DNA of 64,000 nucleotides, from positions 2,170,001 to 2,234,000 of the forward strand of contig NZ_CP083560.1 of NCBI RefSeq assembly GCF_025143825.1. Direction: 5' to 3'. This DNA comes from Sulfitobacter sp. S223 (GTDB taxonomy: Bacteria > Pseudomonadota > Alphaproteobacteria > Rhodobacterales > Rhodobacteraceae). Below are positions 1 to 6,927 of this stretch, one piece after another; positions within the stretch are counted from its first letter, which is position 1, and every line of letters begins with the position of its first letter. A program made the translations under genes and the position numbers. The notes beneath the pieces were generated by a model, which did no database searches, was not told the origin of the DNA, and saw nothing but the letters and a program-made list of their open reading frames with translations.

Positions 1-707
1 TCATGTGCTTCACTGACTATGCGCGCCCTGCGATGCGCCTGTCCGCGTTGATGCAAATGCCCGTTGTCTATGTCATGACGCACGACAGCATCGGTCTGGG
101 CGAAGACGGCCCGACCCACCAGCCGGTCGAACATCTGGCCATCAGCCGTGCGACCCCCAACACGTTGGTTTTCCGTCCTGCCGACACAATCGAGACAGCG
201 GAAGCATGGGAAATTGCACTGACGCAAACCGGCACGCCTTCTGTCCTGTCGCTGACACGTCAGGGCCTGCCAACCGTGAGGACCGAGCATAAGAACACCA
301 ACCTGACAGCGCGCGGTGCCTACACGCTTATCGATGCCGAAGGCAAACGTCAGGTGATCCTGATCGCCAGCGGCTCCGAAGTTGAGGTAGCGCTCGAAGC
401 ACGCGATCTGTTGCAAGCCGAAGGCATTGGCACGCGGGTTGTATCCATGCCGTGCATGGAGCTGTTTGCGCAGCAGGATGATGCCTACCGCAAGCGTATT
501 CTGCCGGGTGGCGCAGTACGCGTCGGTATCGAAGCAGGCGTGCGTCAGGGTTGGGATCAGTGGCTGCTGGGTGAGCGCGGCAAATTCGGCAAAGCGGATT
601 TCGTCGGCATGGACCGCTTCGGCGCCTCTGCCCCTGCGGACGAGCTTTTCGTGAAGTTCGGCATTACAGCAGCGAACGTGGCCGAAAAGGCAAAAGCACT
701 ACTCTAG
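1..707 (+). CDS. tkt: Transketolase, C-terminal part (open at left edge)
   Basis: This is the C-terminal portion of transketolase, the thiamine-diphosphate enzyme of the pentose phosphate pathway that moves two-carbon units between sugar phosphates in the cytoplasm. The frame enters from outside the window, so the start and the cofactor-binding domain are missing. The segment [19 protein letters not shown] is the conserved transketolase pyrimidine-domain signature, and the C-terminal domain follows to the end KAKALL. An intrinsic terminator lies 75 bases after the stop. Other carbon-metabolism genes (two gap genes) follow within 4 kb. Identification is secure; only the portion seen is limited. 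Confidence 0.95.
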   Translation, partial: MCFTDYARPAMRLSALMQMPVVYVMTHDSIGLGEDGPTHQPVEHLAISRATPNTLVFRPADTIETAEAWEIALTQTGTPSVLSLTRQGLPTVRTEHKNTNLTARGAYTLIDAEGKRQVILIASGSEVEVALEARDLLQAEGIGTRVVSMPCMELFAQQDDAYRKRILPGGAVRVGIEAGVRQGWDQWLLGERGKFGKADFVGMDRFGASAPADELFVKFGITAANVAEKAKALL

Positions 708-781
708 CATAGGTAGTAATATGGATTTGATCGCTACCTAGGCGAGAATCACTTTCTCAACAAAATTAAGCAGATCAGACG

Positions 782-820
782 CGGCGGAACCTTTCCCAAG
801 GTTCCGCCGTTATTGTTTCT
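782..820 (+). terminator. Intrinsic terminator after tkt
   Basis: A perfect 12-bp stem (cggcggaacctt / aaggttccgccg) with a TCCC loop is followed by a T-rich stretch (ttattgtttct). It closes the tkt transcript. Confidence 0.85.
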
Positions 821-929
821 ATTTGGGATACGGACAATCGTCGATTTCGGCTGTTTTACGCTAATTCCGCCACATTTCAGGCGATCTTCAGCCACATCTA
901 CCCAATAAAACCTAAATTCTATGCATTAG

Positions 930-977
930 AACCTATGGCGTTTTAATCGTTATTAGTGTTTTATTAACGCATAGGTT
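930..977 (+). promoter_or_regulatory. Long inverted repeat in the leader of the 61-residue protein
   Basis: The arms aacctatggcgtt (930-942) and aacgcataggtt (966-977) pair over 12 bp with one bulged base and an AT-rich loop of 23 bases. The right arm ends about 30 bases before the ribosome binding site (aagggga) of the gene at 1020. It could be an mRNA leader structure or an operator. The rest of the 312-base gap after tkt holds only the terminator and AT-rich DNA. Confidence 0.45.
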
Positions 978-1019
978 GAATAAGTAACGGTACAAACAAC
1001 AATAAGGGGAACGTCGAGC

Positions 1020-1205
1020 ATGGCATACATCCTGACAGCAATCATGAGCGGTGGCGTTGCGGCAATCCTGAGCCTTTTTGCCGGTGAGGCATGGGGTCAG
1101 ATTTTTCTCAACTATGTCATCTATGGCCATGTAGGGATCGTCGTACTCGCAGTTGCACAAGTGCTAGCAGGTATCATTGATCGCCGGTTGGACACACAAG
1201 ACTAA
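1020..1205 (+). CDS. Small hydrophobic membrane protein, function unknown
   Basis: I do not recognise the family. The 61-residue product is strongly hydrophobic: a segment at about residues 3-22 and a second at about 33-53 look like two membrane helices, followed by a short charged tail (DRRLDTQD). The start is supported by a good ribosome binding site, aagggga, at suitable spacing. It stands alone between tkt and the convergent DUF808 gene, with a long inverted repeat in its leader. An overlapping 75-residue frame on the opposite strand has no comparable support. Confidence 0.6.
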   Translation: MAYILTAIMSGGVAAILSLFAGEAWGQIFLNYVIYGHVGIVVLAVAQVLAGIIDRRLDTQD

Positions 1206-1347
1206 TCTCCCCTTTGACAGGTTCAGTCCAAATAGCCGGATTTGCGCTTTTCCGGCATTGATATCTGCGAGATAATCCATCTGTCAGAAAACCGAACACC
1301 TGCCCTTCGGACGGACAGCGCATTACCCCCTGGAAATCAGCAGATCG

Positions 1348-2313
1348 CTACCTGGAAAATACCTTGCGCCAGATCGGCGTCACGACCTTTTCCCCCAACG
1401 GGATCAGGATCATGCCAAGTACCAAGCCCAGAACGCCGTCGATAGTCGCCTTCACCAGCCACTCCGTCGCACCCACCCAGCCTTCCGGCATCATGTGACC
1501 CACTGCGTAGGCAGCATCGTGGATCAAATTCGCAGGTGCCGCAAAACCAACATCCTTCAGCCCGTGCACGATAATTGATCCACCAACCCAAAGCATGGCA
1601 GCAGTTCCCACGATCGTCAGCAACCGCAAAAAGCCCGGCATCGCCTTCACCAAGCCACGACCAAATGAGCGGGTCGGCGACAGGCGGCCGTGATTGGCCA
1701 TGGCGAGGCCAATATCATCCATCTTAACGATCAGCGCGACAGAGCCGTAGACCGCGACTGTGATCATCACAGCCACAGCTGCCAATGTGGCCGCCTCCAT
1801 CCAAAAGTTGCTTGTCGGAATTGCCGCAAGCGAAATGGTCATGATCTCGGCTGACAGAATGAAATCTGTCTTGATGGCGCCAACGGCTTTTTCTTCCTCA
1901 AGCGCGGCGGGATCAGAGACCGTCGTTTCCTTGTGCGGATGGTCCTCGTGGCCCTCGCTCCAGCCCAGAACATAGGCAACCTTTTCGGCACCCTCAAAGC
2001 ACAGGTAGGCCCCGCCCAGCATCAGCAAAGGTGAAATGGCCCACGGTGCGAAGTTGGACAGCAGCAAACCGGCAGGCAGCAAGAACACCAGCTTGTTGCG
2101 CAAGGATCCTTTGGTGATGCGCCAGATGATCGGCAGCTCGCGTTTGGCCTCGAAGCCGTGCACGTATTTCGGCGTCACCGCAGCGTCATCGATCACAGCA
2201 CCCGCGGCCTTAGCCGAGGCTTTGGTCGCCTGCCCGATCACGTCATCCACAGATGAGGCCGCAACCTTTGCAATCGCTGCGACATCGTCCAGCAGGGCAA
2301 TCAATCCACTCAT
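1348..2313 (-). CDS. DUF808 (YedI-type) family inner-membrane protein
   Basis: The 321-residue protein begins MSGLIALLDDVAAIAKVAA and continues with the DUF808 pattern (KYVHGFEAKRELPIIWRI, then the membrane segment ending LLMLGGAYLCFEGAEKV). Several hydrophobic stretches at about residues 75-110, 155-195, 225-250 and 285-310 indicate a polytopic inner-membrane protein. The biochemical role of the family is unknown. Length is normal. It is a single gene, divergent from the first gap gene, with a 194-base intergenic region that carries the operator-like repeats assigned to gap. Confidence 0.85.
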   Translation of the reverse strand: MSGLIALLDDVAAIAKVAASSVDDVIGQATKASAKAAGAVIDDAAVTPKYVHGFEAKRELPIIWRITKGSLRNKLVFLLPAGLLLSNFAPWAISPLLMLGGAYLCFEGAEKVAYVLGWSEGHEDHPHKETTVSDPAALEEEKAVGAIKTDFILSAEIMTISLAAIPTSNFWMEAATLAAVAVMITVAVYGSVALIVKMDDIGLAMANHGRLSPTRSFGRGLVKAMPGFLRLLTIVGTAAMLWVGGSIIVHGLKDVGFAAPANLIHDAAYAVGHMMPEGWVGATEWLVKATIDGVLGLVLGMILIPLGEKVVTPIWRKVFSR

Positions 2314-2387
2314 AAAAACGCTCCGATTTTTCTAGTTTACCGATGTAGAGCAGTGCGGCCTGATTGCCAATGCCGGATGGCGCAAAG

Positions 2388-2422
2388 ATGTTACCGCTAA
2401 CCTTAACTTTTAACGCTAACAT
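2388..2422 (+). promoter_or_regulatory. Two LacI-type operator-like sites upstream of the first gap gene
   Basis: Two imperfect palindromes, atgttaccgctaacct (2388-2403) and cttttaacgctaacat (2407-2422), match the form ATGTTAGCGCTAACAT at 14 and 13 of 16 positions. Their centres are 19 bp apart. A third copy (15 of 16) lies before the second gap gene. The central CG and the two-fold symmetry are typical of LacI-family operators; the regulator is not in the window. Confidence 0.6.
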
Positions 2423-2507
2423 GTGATTTCTAGGGGGCTTTGGCTCTGGCCCCTGCCCGCAGTCGGCGTCTATAGCAGTCGCAACCTGATCACCCAAGGA
2501 GCCTTCC

Positions 2508-3509
2508 ATGACCATCAAAGTAGGTATTAACGGTTTTGGCCGCATCGGCCGCTGTACCCTGTCCCACATCGCCCAATCTGCCCGCGAAGACATTCAGGTG
2601 ATCAAGCTGAACGCCACTGGCCCGATCGAGACAGCAGCCCACCTGCTTAAATACGATTCAGTACATGGCCGCTTTGGCAACGAGATCACGATCGACGACG
2701 GCTACCTCAATCTGGGACAGAACGACATCGAAGTGATGTCGACCTACAACATGGAAGAGCTGGACTGGTCCGGCTGTGACGTGGTGCTGGAATGCACAGG
2801 CCAGTTCAACGACGGCAACAAGGCCCGCACCCACATCGAACAGGGTGCGAAGAAAGTACTGCTGTCAGCACCTGGCAAAAACGTGGACCGCACGATTGTC
2901 TTCGGTGTGAACGATGACCAGCTTCTGGCATCCGACACCATGATTTCTAACGGGTCTTGCACCACAAACTGCCTCGCGCCGCTGGCACGCGTGATGCATG
3001 ATTCAGTCGGCATCGAAAGCGGCCTGATGACAACAATCCACAGCTATACAGGCGATCAGCCGACATTGGATCGCCGTCACAAAGACCTGTACCGCGCCCG
3101 CGCCGCCGCAATGGCGATCATCCCCACGTCAACTGGTGCCGCAAAAGCATTGGGCGAAGTCATGCCCGAACTTAAAGGCAAGCTTGACGGTACCGCGATG
3201 CGCGTCCCCACACCAAACGTCAGCGCCGTTGACCTGACCTTTACCGCATCCCGTGACGTAACGGTCGAAGAGATCAACCTTGCAGCCAAGAAAGCTGCCG
3301 AAGGCTATATGTCGCGCGTTTTTGCCTATGACCCAGAGCAGAAAGTCTCGATCGACTTTAACCACACCGAGCATAGCTCGATCTTTGCACCAGACCAGAC
3401 CATCGTAGTGGCCGGCCGCACCGTTCGGGTCCTGTCATGGTATGATAACGAATGGGCGTTTTCCGTGCGTATGGCGGATGTTGCCGTTGCCATGGGCCAG
3501 CTTGGCTAG
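2508..3509 (+). CDS. gap: Glyceraldehyde-3-phosphate dehydrogenase, first paralogue (possible NADP type)
   Basis: Phosphorylating GAPDH interconverts glyceraldehyde 3-phosphate and 1,3-bisphosphoglycerate. The 333-residue protein has the Rossmann motif INGFGRIGR, catalytic Cys151 in SNGSCTTN, His178 in HSYTGDQ and the C-terminal YDNEWAFSVRM. Ribosome binding site aaggag precedes the ATG. Oddities: the position normally Asp that binds the NAD ribose is Ala36 (LNATGP), the usual Leu-Pro pair after the S-loop is Arg189-Arg190, and the active-site motif has Gly where most members have Ala. Family knowledge links loss of this Asp to NADP use, so this copy may be the gluconeogenic or NADP-preferring one; that is inference. 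Two LacI-type sites lie upstream. Confidence 0.95.
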   Translation: MTIKVGINGFGRIGRCTLSHIAQSAREDIQVIKLNATGPIETAAHLLKYDSVHGRFGNEITIDDGYLNLGQNDIEVMSTYNMEELDWSGCDVVLECTGQFNDGNKARTHIEQGAKKVLLSAPGKNVDRTIVFGVNDDQLLASDTMISNGSCTTNCLAPLARVMHDSVGIESGLMTTIHSYTGDQPTLDRRHKDLYRARAAAMAIIPTSTGAAKALGEVMPELKGKLDGTAMRVPTPNVSAVDLTFTASRDVTVEEINLAAKKAAEGYMSRVFAYDPEQKVSIDFNHTEHSSIFAPDQTIVVAGRTVRVLSWYDNEWAFSVRMADVAVAMGQLG

Positions 3510-3525
3510 GACTTGCCGCACCACC

Positions 3526-3551
3526 TTGCCTGCCCTAAAAGGGGCAGGCAA
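3526..3551 (+). terminator. Stem-loop between the first gap gene and the 47-residue gene
   Basis: A perfect 10-bp stem (ttgcctgccc / gggcaggcaa) with a 6-base loop begins 16 bases after the gap stop. It has no T-run; the ribosome binding site of the next small gene (gaaaggg) follows directly. It may be a weak terminator or an mRNA-stabilising structure. Confidence 0.45.
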
Positions 3552-3568
3552 TTGAAAGGGCCAGTGCC

Positions 3569-3712
3569 ATGACCAACAAGATCGCGTTTGTGCTGGGTTT
3601 TCTGATCGTGGGCGCCATTTTGGTAGACTATATCTACTACGGGACCGAACATTCTGTATTTCTTGGCAAAAAGCTTGCCGATTTAATAGAATGGCTGGCC
3701 TTCTGGCGCTAG
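3569..3712 (+). CDS. 47-residue membrane protein between the gap paralogues
   Basis: This short frame starts ATGACCAACAAG after a good ribosome binding site (gaaaggg, 8-9 bases upstream). The product MTNKIAFVLGFLIVGAILVD is followed by YIYYGTEHSVFLGKKLADLI and EWLAFWR. It has a single membrane helix at about residues 5-22 and a short amphipathic C-terminal part with several aromatics. I do not know its function. Its position directly behind gap, with only a hairpin between, suggests cotranscription with it. Reading-frame support is the start context and the typical composition of a small single-span protein; homologues in other Roseobacters would settle it. Confidence 0.6.
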   Translation: MTNKIAFVLGFLIVGAILVDYIYYGTEHSVFLGKKLADLIEWLAFWR

Positions 3713-3780
3713 ATCCCCCTCCCTGATCACTTCTATGACACTGCTTTCAGCTTCGGCTTGACGTTCACGTCCAACTGAAT

Positions 3781-3796
3781 ATGTTAGCGCAAACAT
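3781..3796 (+). promoter_or_regulatory. LacI-type operator upstream of the second gap gene
   Basis: The sequence atgttagcgcaaacat matches the palindrome ATGTTAGCGCTAACAT at 15 of 16 positions, the same motif as the pair before the first gap gene. It sits 21 bases before the true start of the second gap gene, which argues against the earlier in-frame ATG at 3781. Confidence 0.65.
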
Positions 3797-3816
3797 GCTT
3801 TCAAACGGGTGGAATT

Positions 3817-4812
3817 ATGACAATCAAACTTGGCATCAACGGATTTGGCCGCATTGGCCGGAACGTGTTGCGCGCGCTTGTCGAAAGTGGTCGCGACGAT
3901 ATCGAAGTGGTGGCGATCAACGATCTGGCTCCGCTTGAGACCAACGTGCATCTATTTGAATACGACAGCGTGCACGGCCGCTTTGGCCACGATGTCACAT
4001 GGGGTGACGGTGTGATGGACATTGGCCGTGGACCGATCCGGGTCACGGCCGAACGGGCGCCAGAGGATTTGCCATGGCAGGACGTGGATATCGCGCTGGA
4101 ATGCACCGGTGTTTTTCGCAGCGTTGAAGCTGCCGGGCGACACCTGAAAAACGGCTCAAAGAAGGTACTGATCTCTGCCCCCGGTAAAGGCGATCTGAAA
4201 ACCATCGTTTACGGGGTCAACCACGACATCCTGACCGCTGGTGACACGGTGGTGTCCAACGCATCATGTACAACGAACTGCCTTGCTCCGCTGGCCCATG
4301 CGCTGCACGGCGCATTCGGGCTGAAACGGGGGTATATGACCACTGTTCACAGCTACACGGGTGACCAGCCCGTGCATGATACCGCGCACAGTGATCTCTA
4401 CCGTGGCCGCGCAGCTGCGATGTCGATGATTCCCACCACAACCGGCGCCGCAGAAGCCGTAGGTCTTGTGCTCCCAGAGCTTGCCGGCCGCATCTCGGGC
4501 ACCGCCATCCGGGTGCCAACACCCAATGTATCCTGTGTCGATCTGGTTGTGGAGCTGGACAAAGACGCGACACCGGACGAGATCAACAGCGCCCTTAGCA
4601 CCGCCGCAGAAGGCATGAACGGTGTGATGGGCGTGACCAGCAGAAAGCTGGTCTCGATTGACTTCAACCATGACGCACGCAGCAGCATCATTGCGCTGGA
4701 CCAGACAGCGGTTCAGCAGGGCAATATGGCGCGCGTTCTGGCGTGGTATGACAATGAATGGGGTTTTTCCAACCGCATGCTTGATACCGCGACAATCATG
4801 TCGCGCGCCTGA
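3817..4812 (+). CDS. gap: Glyceraldehyde-3-phosphate dehydrogenase, second paralogue (NAD-type residue kept)
   Basis: This 331-residue GAPDH has INGFGRIGR at the N-terminus, the catalytic Cys in SNASCTTNC, HSYTGDQ and YDNEWGFSNRM. Unlike the first paralogue it keeps the NAD-determining Asp36 (AINDLAP) and has Thr-Ala at the Leu-Pro position. The start at 3817 (MTIKLGINGF) is chosen over the upstream ATG at 3781 because homology begins there, a ggtgga site precedes it, and an operator covers 3781-3796. Two gap genes with different cofactor-site residues suggest a division between glycolytic and gluconeogenic flow. It is convergent with coaD, with 3 bases between stops. Confidence 0.95.
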   Translation: MTIKLGINGFGRIGRNVLRALVESGRDDIEVVAINDLAPLETNVHLFEYDSVHGRFGHDVTWGDGVMDIGRGPIRVTAERAPEDLPWQDVDIALECTGVFRSVEAAGRHLKNGSKKVLISAPGKGDLKTIVYGVNHDILTAGDTVVSNASCTTNCLAPLAHALHGAFGLKRGYMTTVHSYTGDQPVHDTAHSDLYRGRAAAMSMIPTTTGAAEAVGLVLPELAGRISGTAIRVPTPNVSCVDLVVELDKDATPDEINSALSTAAEGMNGVMGVTSRKLVSIDFNHDARSSIIALDQTAVQQGNMARVLAWYDNEWGFSNRMLDTATIMSRA

Positions 4813-4815
4813 CGC

Positions 4816-5310
4816 CTATTTGGCGAAGCGCGCTTTTAGCTCGGCATTGACGCGGGGCGTGACAAACTTGCTCACGTCCCCGTCAAGACGGGCAATCTCT
4901 TTGACCAGCTTGCTCGCAATCGCCTGGTGCTGGGCCTCGGCCATCAAAAAGACGGTTTCAATCTCTTTGTTCAACTGCCGGTTCATCCCAACCATCTGAT
5001 ATTCATATTCGAAATCAGCCACAGCCCGCAATCCACGGATGATAATACCTGCACCCACGTCTTGCGCACAGTCGATCAGCAGATTTTCGAAGGGATGGAC
5101 GACGATCTCGACTCCGGTTTCCTTGGCGAGCGCCGCACATTCTTCCTCGATCAGTGCCACCCGTTCTTCCAGCGTGAACAGCGGCCCCTTGTCGCGGTTG
5201 ATGGCAACACCGATCACCAACTTATCGACCAATGTGGCCGCACGGCGGATAATATCAATGTGCCCCAATGTGATGGGATCGAATGTGCCGGGATATAGGC
5301 CAACGCGCAT
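4816..5310 (-). CDS. coaD: Phosphopantetheine adenylyltransferase
   Basis: CoaD transfers AMP from ATP to 4'-phosphopantetheine, the penultimate step of coenzyme A synthesis. The 164-residue product begins MRVGLYPGTFDPITLGHIDI, with the nucleotidyltransferase T/HxGH motif (TLGH), and continues with INRDKGPLF, RGLRAVADFEYE and the NRQL segment typical of the family. Length is normal. The start at 5310 has a clear aaggag site; the longer in-frame extension upstream has no homology. Its neighbour upstream on the same strand is a CBS-domain gene 71 bases away. Confidence 0.95.
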   Translation of the reverse strand: MRVGLYPGTFDPITLGHIDIIRRAATLVDKLVIGVAINRDKGPLFTLEERVALIEEECAALAKETGVEIVVHPFENLLIDCAQDVGAGIIIRGLRAVADFEYEYQMVGMNRQLNKEIETVFLMAEAQHQAIASKLVKEIARLDGDVSKFVTPRVNAELKARFAK

Positions 5311-5381
5311 GGGCGGCGCTCCTTGGATCAGTGAGTTACAGTCCCCAAGCAAACACGCGCGGCCAGCAGATGCAAGGGCGG

Positions 5382-5816
5382 CTAATGTCCTCTGATCATC
5401 CCTTCAAGCGCGTCTTTTTCCATTGCCAGCTCCATCAGGCGCGCCTTTACCACATCGCCCAAAGAAATCAGCCCGATCAGCGCACCGTCTTCCAGAACCG
5501 GCATGTGGCGGAATCGCCCCTCGGTCATTTTCTCAAGCACGACATCGGCCTGCATATCGCGGGTACAGGTGATCAATTTCGTCGTCATGACCGAGCTCAC
5601 CGGTTCTGCCATACACGCCCCACCGGCGCTGCCCAAACGACGCACAATATCCCGCTCCGAAACGATTCCGTCTGGCGTGCGGTCATCACGCGTGATGATC
5701 AGCGTCCCGATCCGCCGCTCTGACAGGACACGTGCAGCCTGTTCGATCGTGATTGAGGGCAAAGCCGTCACCACACTGTCATCCGCCTTGGATTTCAGGA
5801 TTTGAGACACCAACAT
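5382..5816 (-). CDS. CBS-domain pair protein
   Basis: The 144-residue protein consists of two CBS motifs, about residues 8-65 and 75-135 (IGTLIITRDDRTPDGIVSER and FRHMPVLEDGALIGLISLGD). Stand-alone CBS pairs bind adenine nucleotides and act as energy-sensing regulatory modules; the partner here is unknown. The start MLVSQILKSK is chosen because gggagg lies 7 bases before it, whereas the earlier ATG lacks a site. It lies between coaD and the LysR gene on the same strand. The family call is firm, the role open. Confidence 0.9.
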   Translation of the reverse strand: MLVSQILKSKADDSVVTALPSITIEQAARVLSERRIGTLIITRDDRTPDGIVSERDIVRRLGSAGGACMAEPVSSVMTTKLITCTRDMQADVVLEKMTEGRFRHMPVLEDGALIGLISLGDVVKARLMELAMEKDALEGMIRGH

Positions 5817-5879
5817 AGATCGTCCTCCCATGGTCGCGTGTTGAAGTCCCTGTATCGTCGCGCGGCGATGGACGATCTG

Positions 5880-6791
5880 TCAAGGGTGCAGGTCTGTCTC
5901 GCTCAGTGTTTCGAGGCGCGCCACCTCGGCGCGAAGCCCCGCCGTCATCAGGCTGGCAAAACGTGCAAGCCGCTCATTTCGCGCATCATCTGCGTGCCGG
6001 ATAAGATAAAAGGCCCGTTTGAGGCTGACCGCATCGGTCAAAATCCGCTGGACCCCCGGCGCGAAAGGCAGGCTGAAATCATGAACCACGCCCACGCCCG
6101 CGCCCTGCCGCACCATATTCACCTGAACCGAGACAGAATTGGACGCCAGAGCAACCCGCCCTGCCCCCAGATCAGCCAGATAGTCCAATTCGCGGTCAAA
6201 GATCATGTCGGGAATGTAGCCGACCATGCGATGATCCTTCAGGGAGGCCAGATCGTTTATTGGACCATGCGTTGCCAGATACTCCTGCGAGGCCGCAAGA
6301 TGCAGGCGATATTGGGTGACTTGCCGCACAACCAGCCGCCCCGCAGTCGGCGCGCTGACACCGATCGCCATGTCGGCCTCGCGCCGGGTCAGGTTGAAAA
6401 CCCGCGGCAATGCAACGATCTGGATGTCCAGGCCGGGATTATCCCGCCCGATGGCGGCACAGATCTGTGGCAACAAAAAATTCGCGCAGCCGTCTGGCGC
6501 TCCCAACCGGATCTGGCCAGTTAGCGTATCACTCTGTGCGATCGCCCCCACGGCCACGCCGCGCATGGCCCGCTCTACCACGGCTGCCCGCTCCAGAAAT
6601 TGCGACCCTGCTTCAGTCAGCGCATATCCTTGTGGCGACTTTACGAACAAGGCCACCTGCAACGTCTTCTCAAGCCGCGCCATCCGGCGCCCCAGTGTGG
6701 CAGGGTCCAACCGAAGCACTTTGCCCGCTGCCGACAGGCTTTGTTCCCGTGCCACGGCAAGAAACAGCCGCATGTCATCCCAGTTCTGCAC
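5880..6791 (-). CDS. LysR-family transcriptional regulator
   Basis: The 303-residue protein starts MQNWDDMRLFLAVAREQSLS, the N-terminal winged-helix domain of LysR regulators (residues about 1-60, helix-turn-helix around LSAAGKVLRLDPATLGRRMA), followed by a substrate-binding-like effector domain from about residue 90 to 290. It is divergent from mmsA with a 136-base gap, so it is a good candidate to control the valine/isobutyrate genes, as LysR regulators often act on divergent neighbours. The gap holds repeated TGCAAG motifs. The effector is not predictable from sequence. Confidence 0.92.
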   Translation of the reverse strand: MQNWDDMRLFLAVAREQSLSAAGKVLRLDPATLGRRMARLEKTLQVALFVKSPQGYALTEAGSQFLERAAVVERAMRGVAVGAIAQSDTLTGQIRLGAPDGCANFLLPQICAAIGRDNPGLDIQIVALPRVFNLTRREADMAIGVSAPTAGRLVVRQVTQYRLHLAASQEYLATHGPINDLASLKDHRMVGYIPDMIFDRELDYLADLGAGRVALASNSVSVQVNMVRQGAGVGVVHDFSLPFAPGVQRILTDAVSLKRAFYLIRHADDARNERLARFASLMTAGLRAEVARLETLSETDLHP

Positions 6792-6814
6792 CGCGTGTCC
6801 CTTTCATTCAACGC

Positions 6815-6896
6815 CTTGCAGGGAACCGCATGGATACCGACAAAAATGCAAGACAATTTTGAAAACTTACCTCTACCCCTGATCTTTTTGCAAGAC
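6815..6896. promoter_or_regulatory. Repeated TGCAAG motifs in the LysR-mmsA divergent promoter region
   Basis: The octamer tgcaagac occurs at 6847-6854 and 6889-6896, 42 bases apart (about four helical turns), and the core tgcaag also occurs on the other strand at 6815-6820. The spacing on one face of the helix fits a dimeric regulator, perhaps the neighbouring LysR protein. Confidence 0.35.
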
Positions 6897-6927
6897 TACA
6901 CTGCGGGAAACCCAACAGGAGATCCCC

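Noticed and set aside
933-1160. 75-codon minus-strand frame overlapping the small membrane protein at 1020
   Set aside because: No ribosome binding site or hydrophobic/charged pattern; the plus-strand frame has both.
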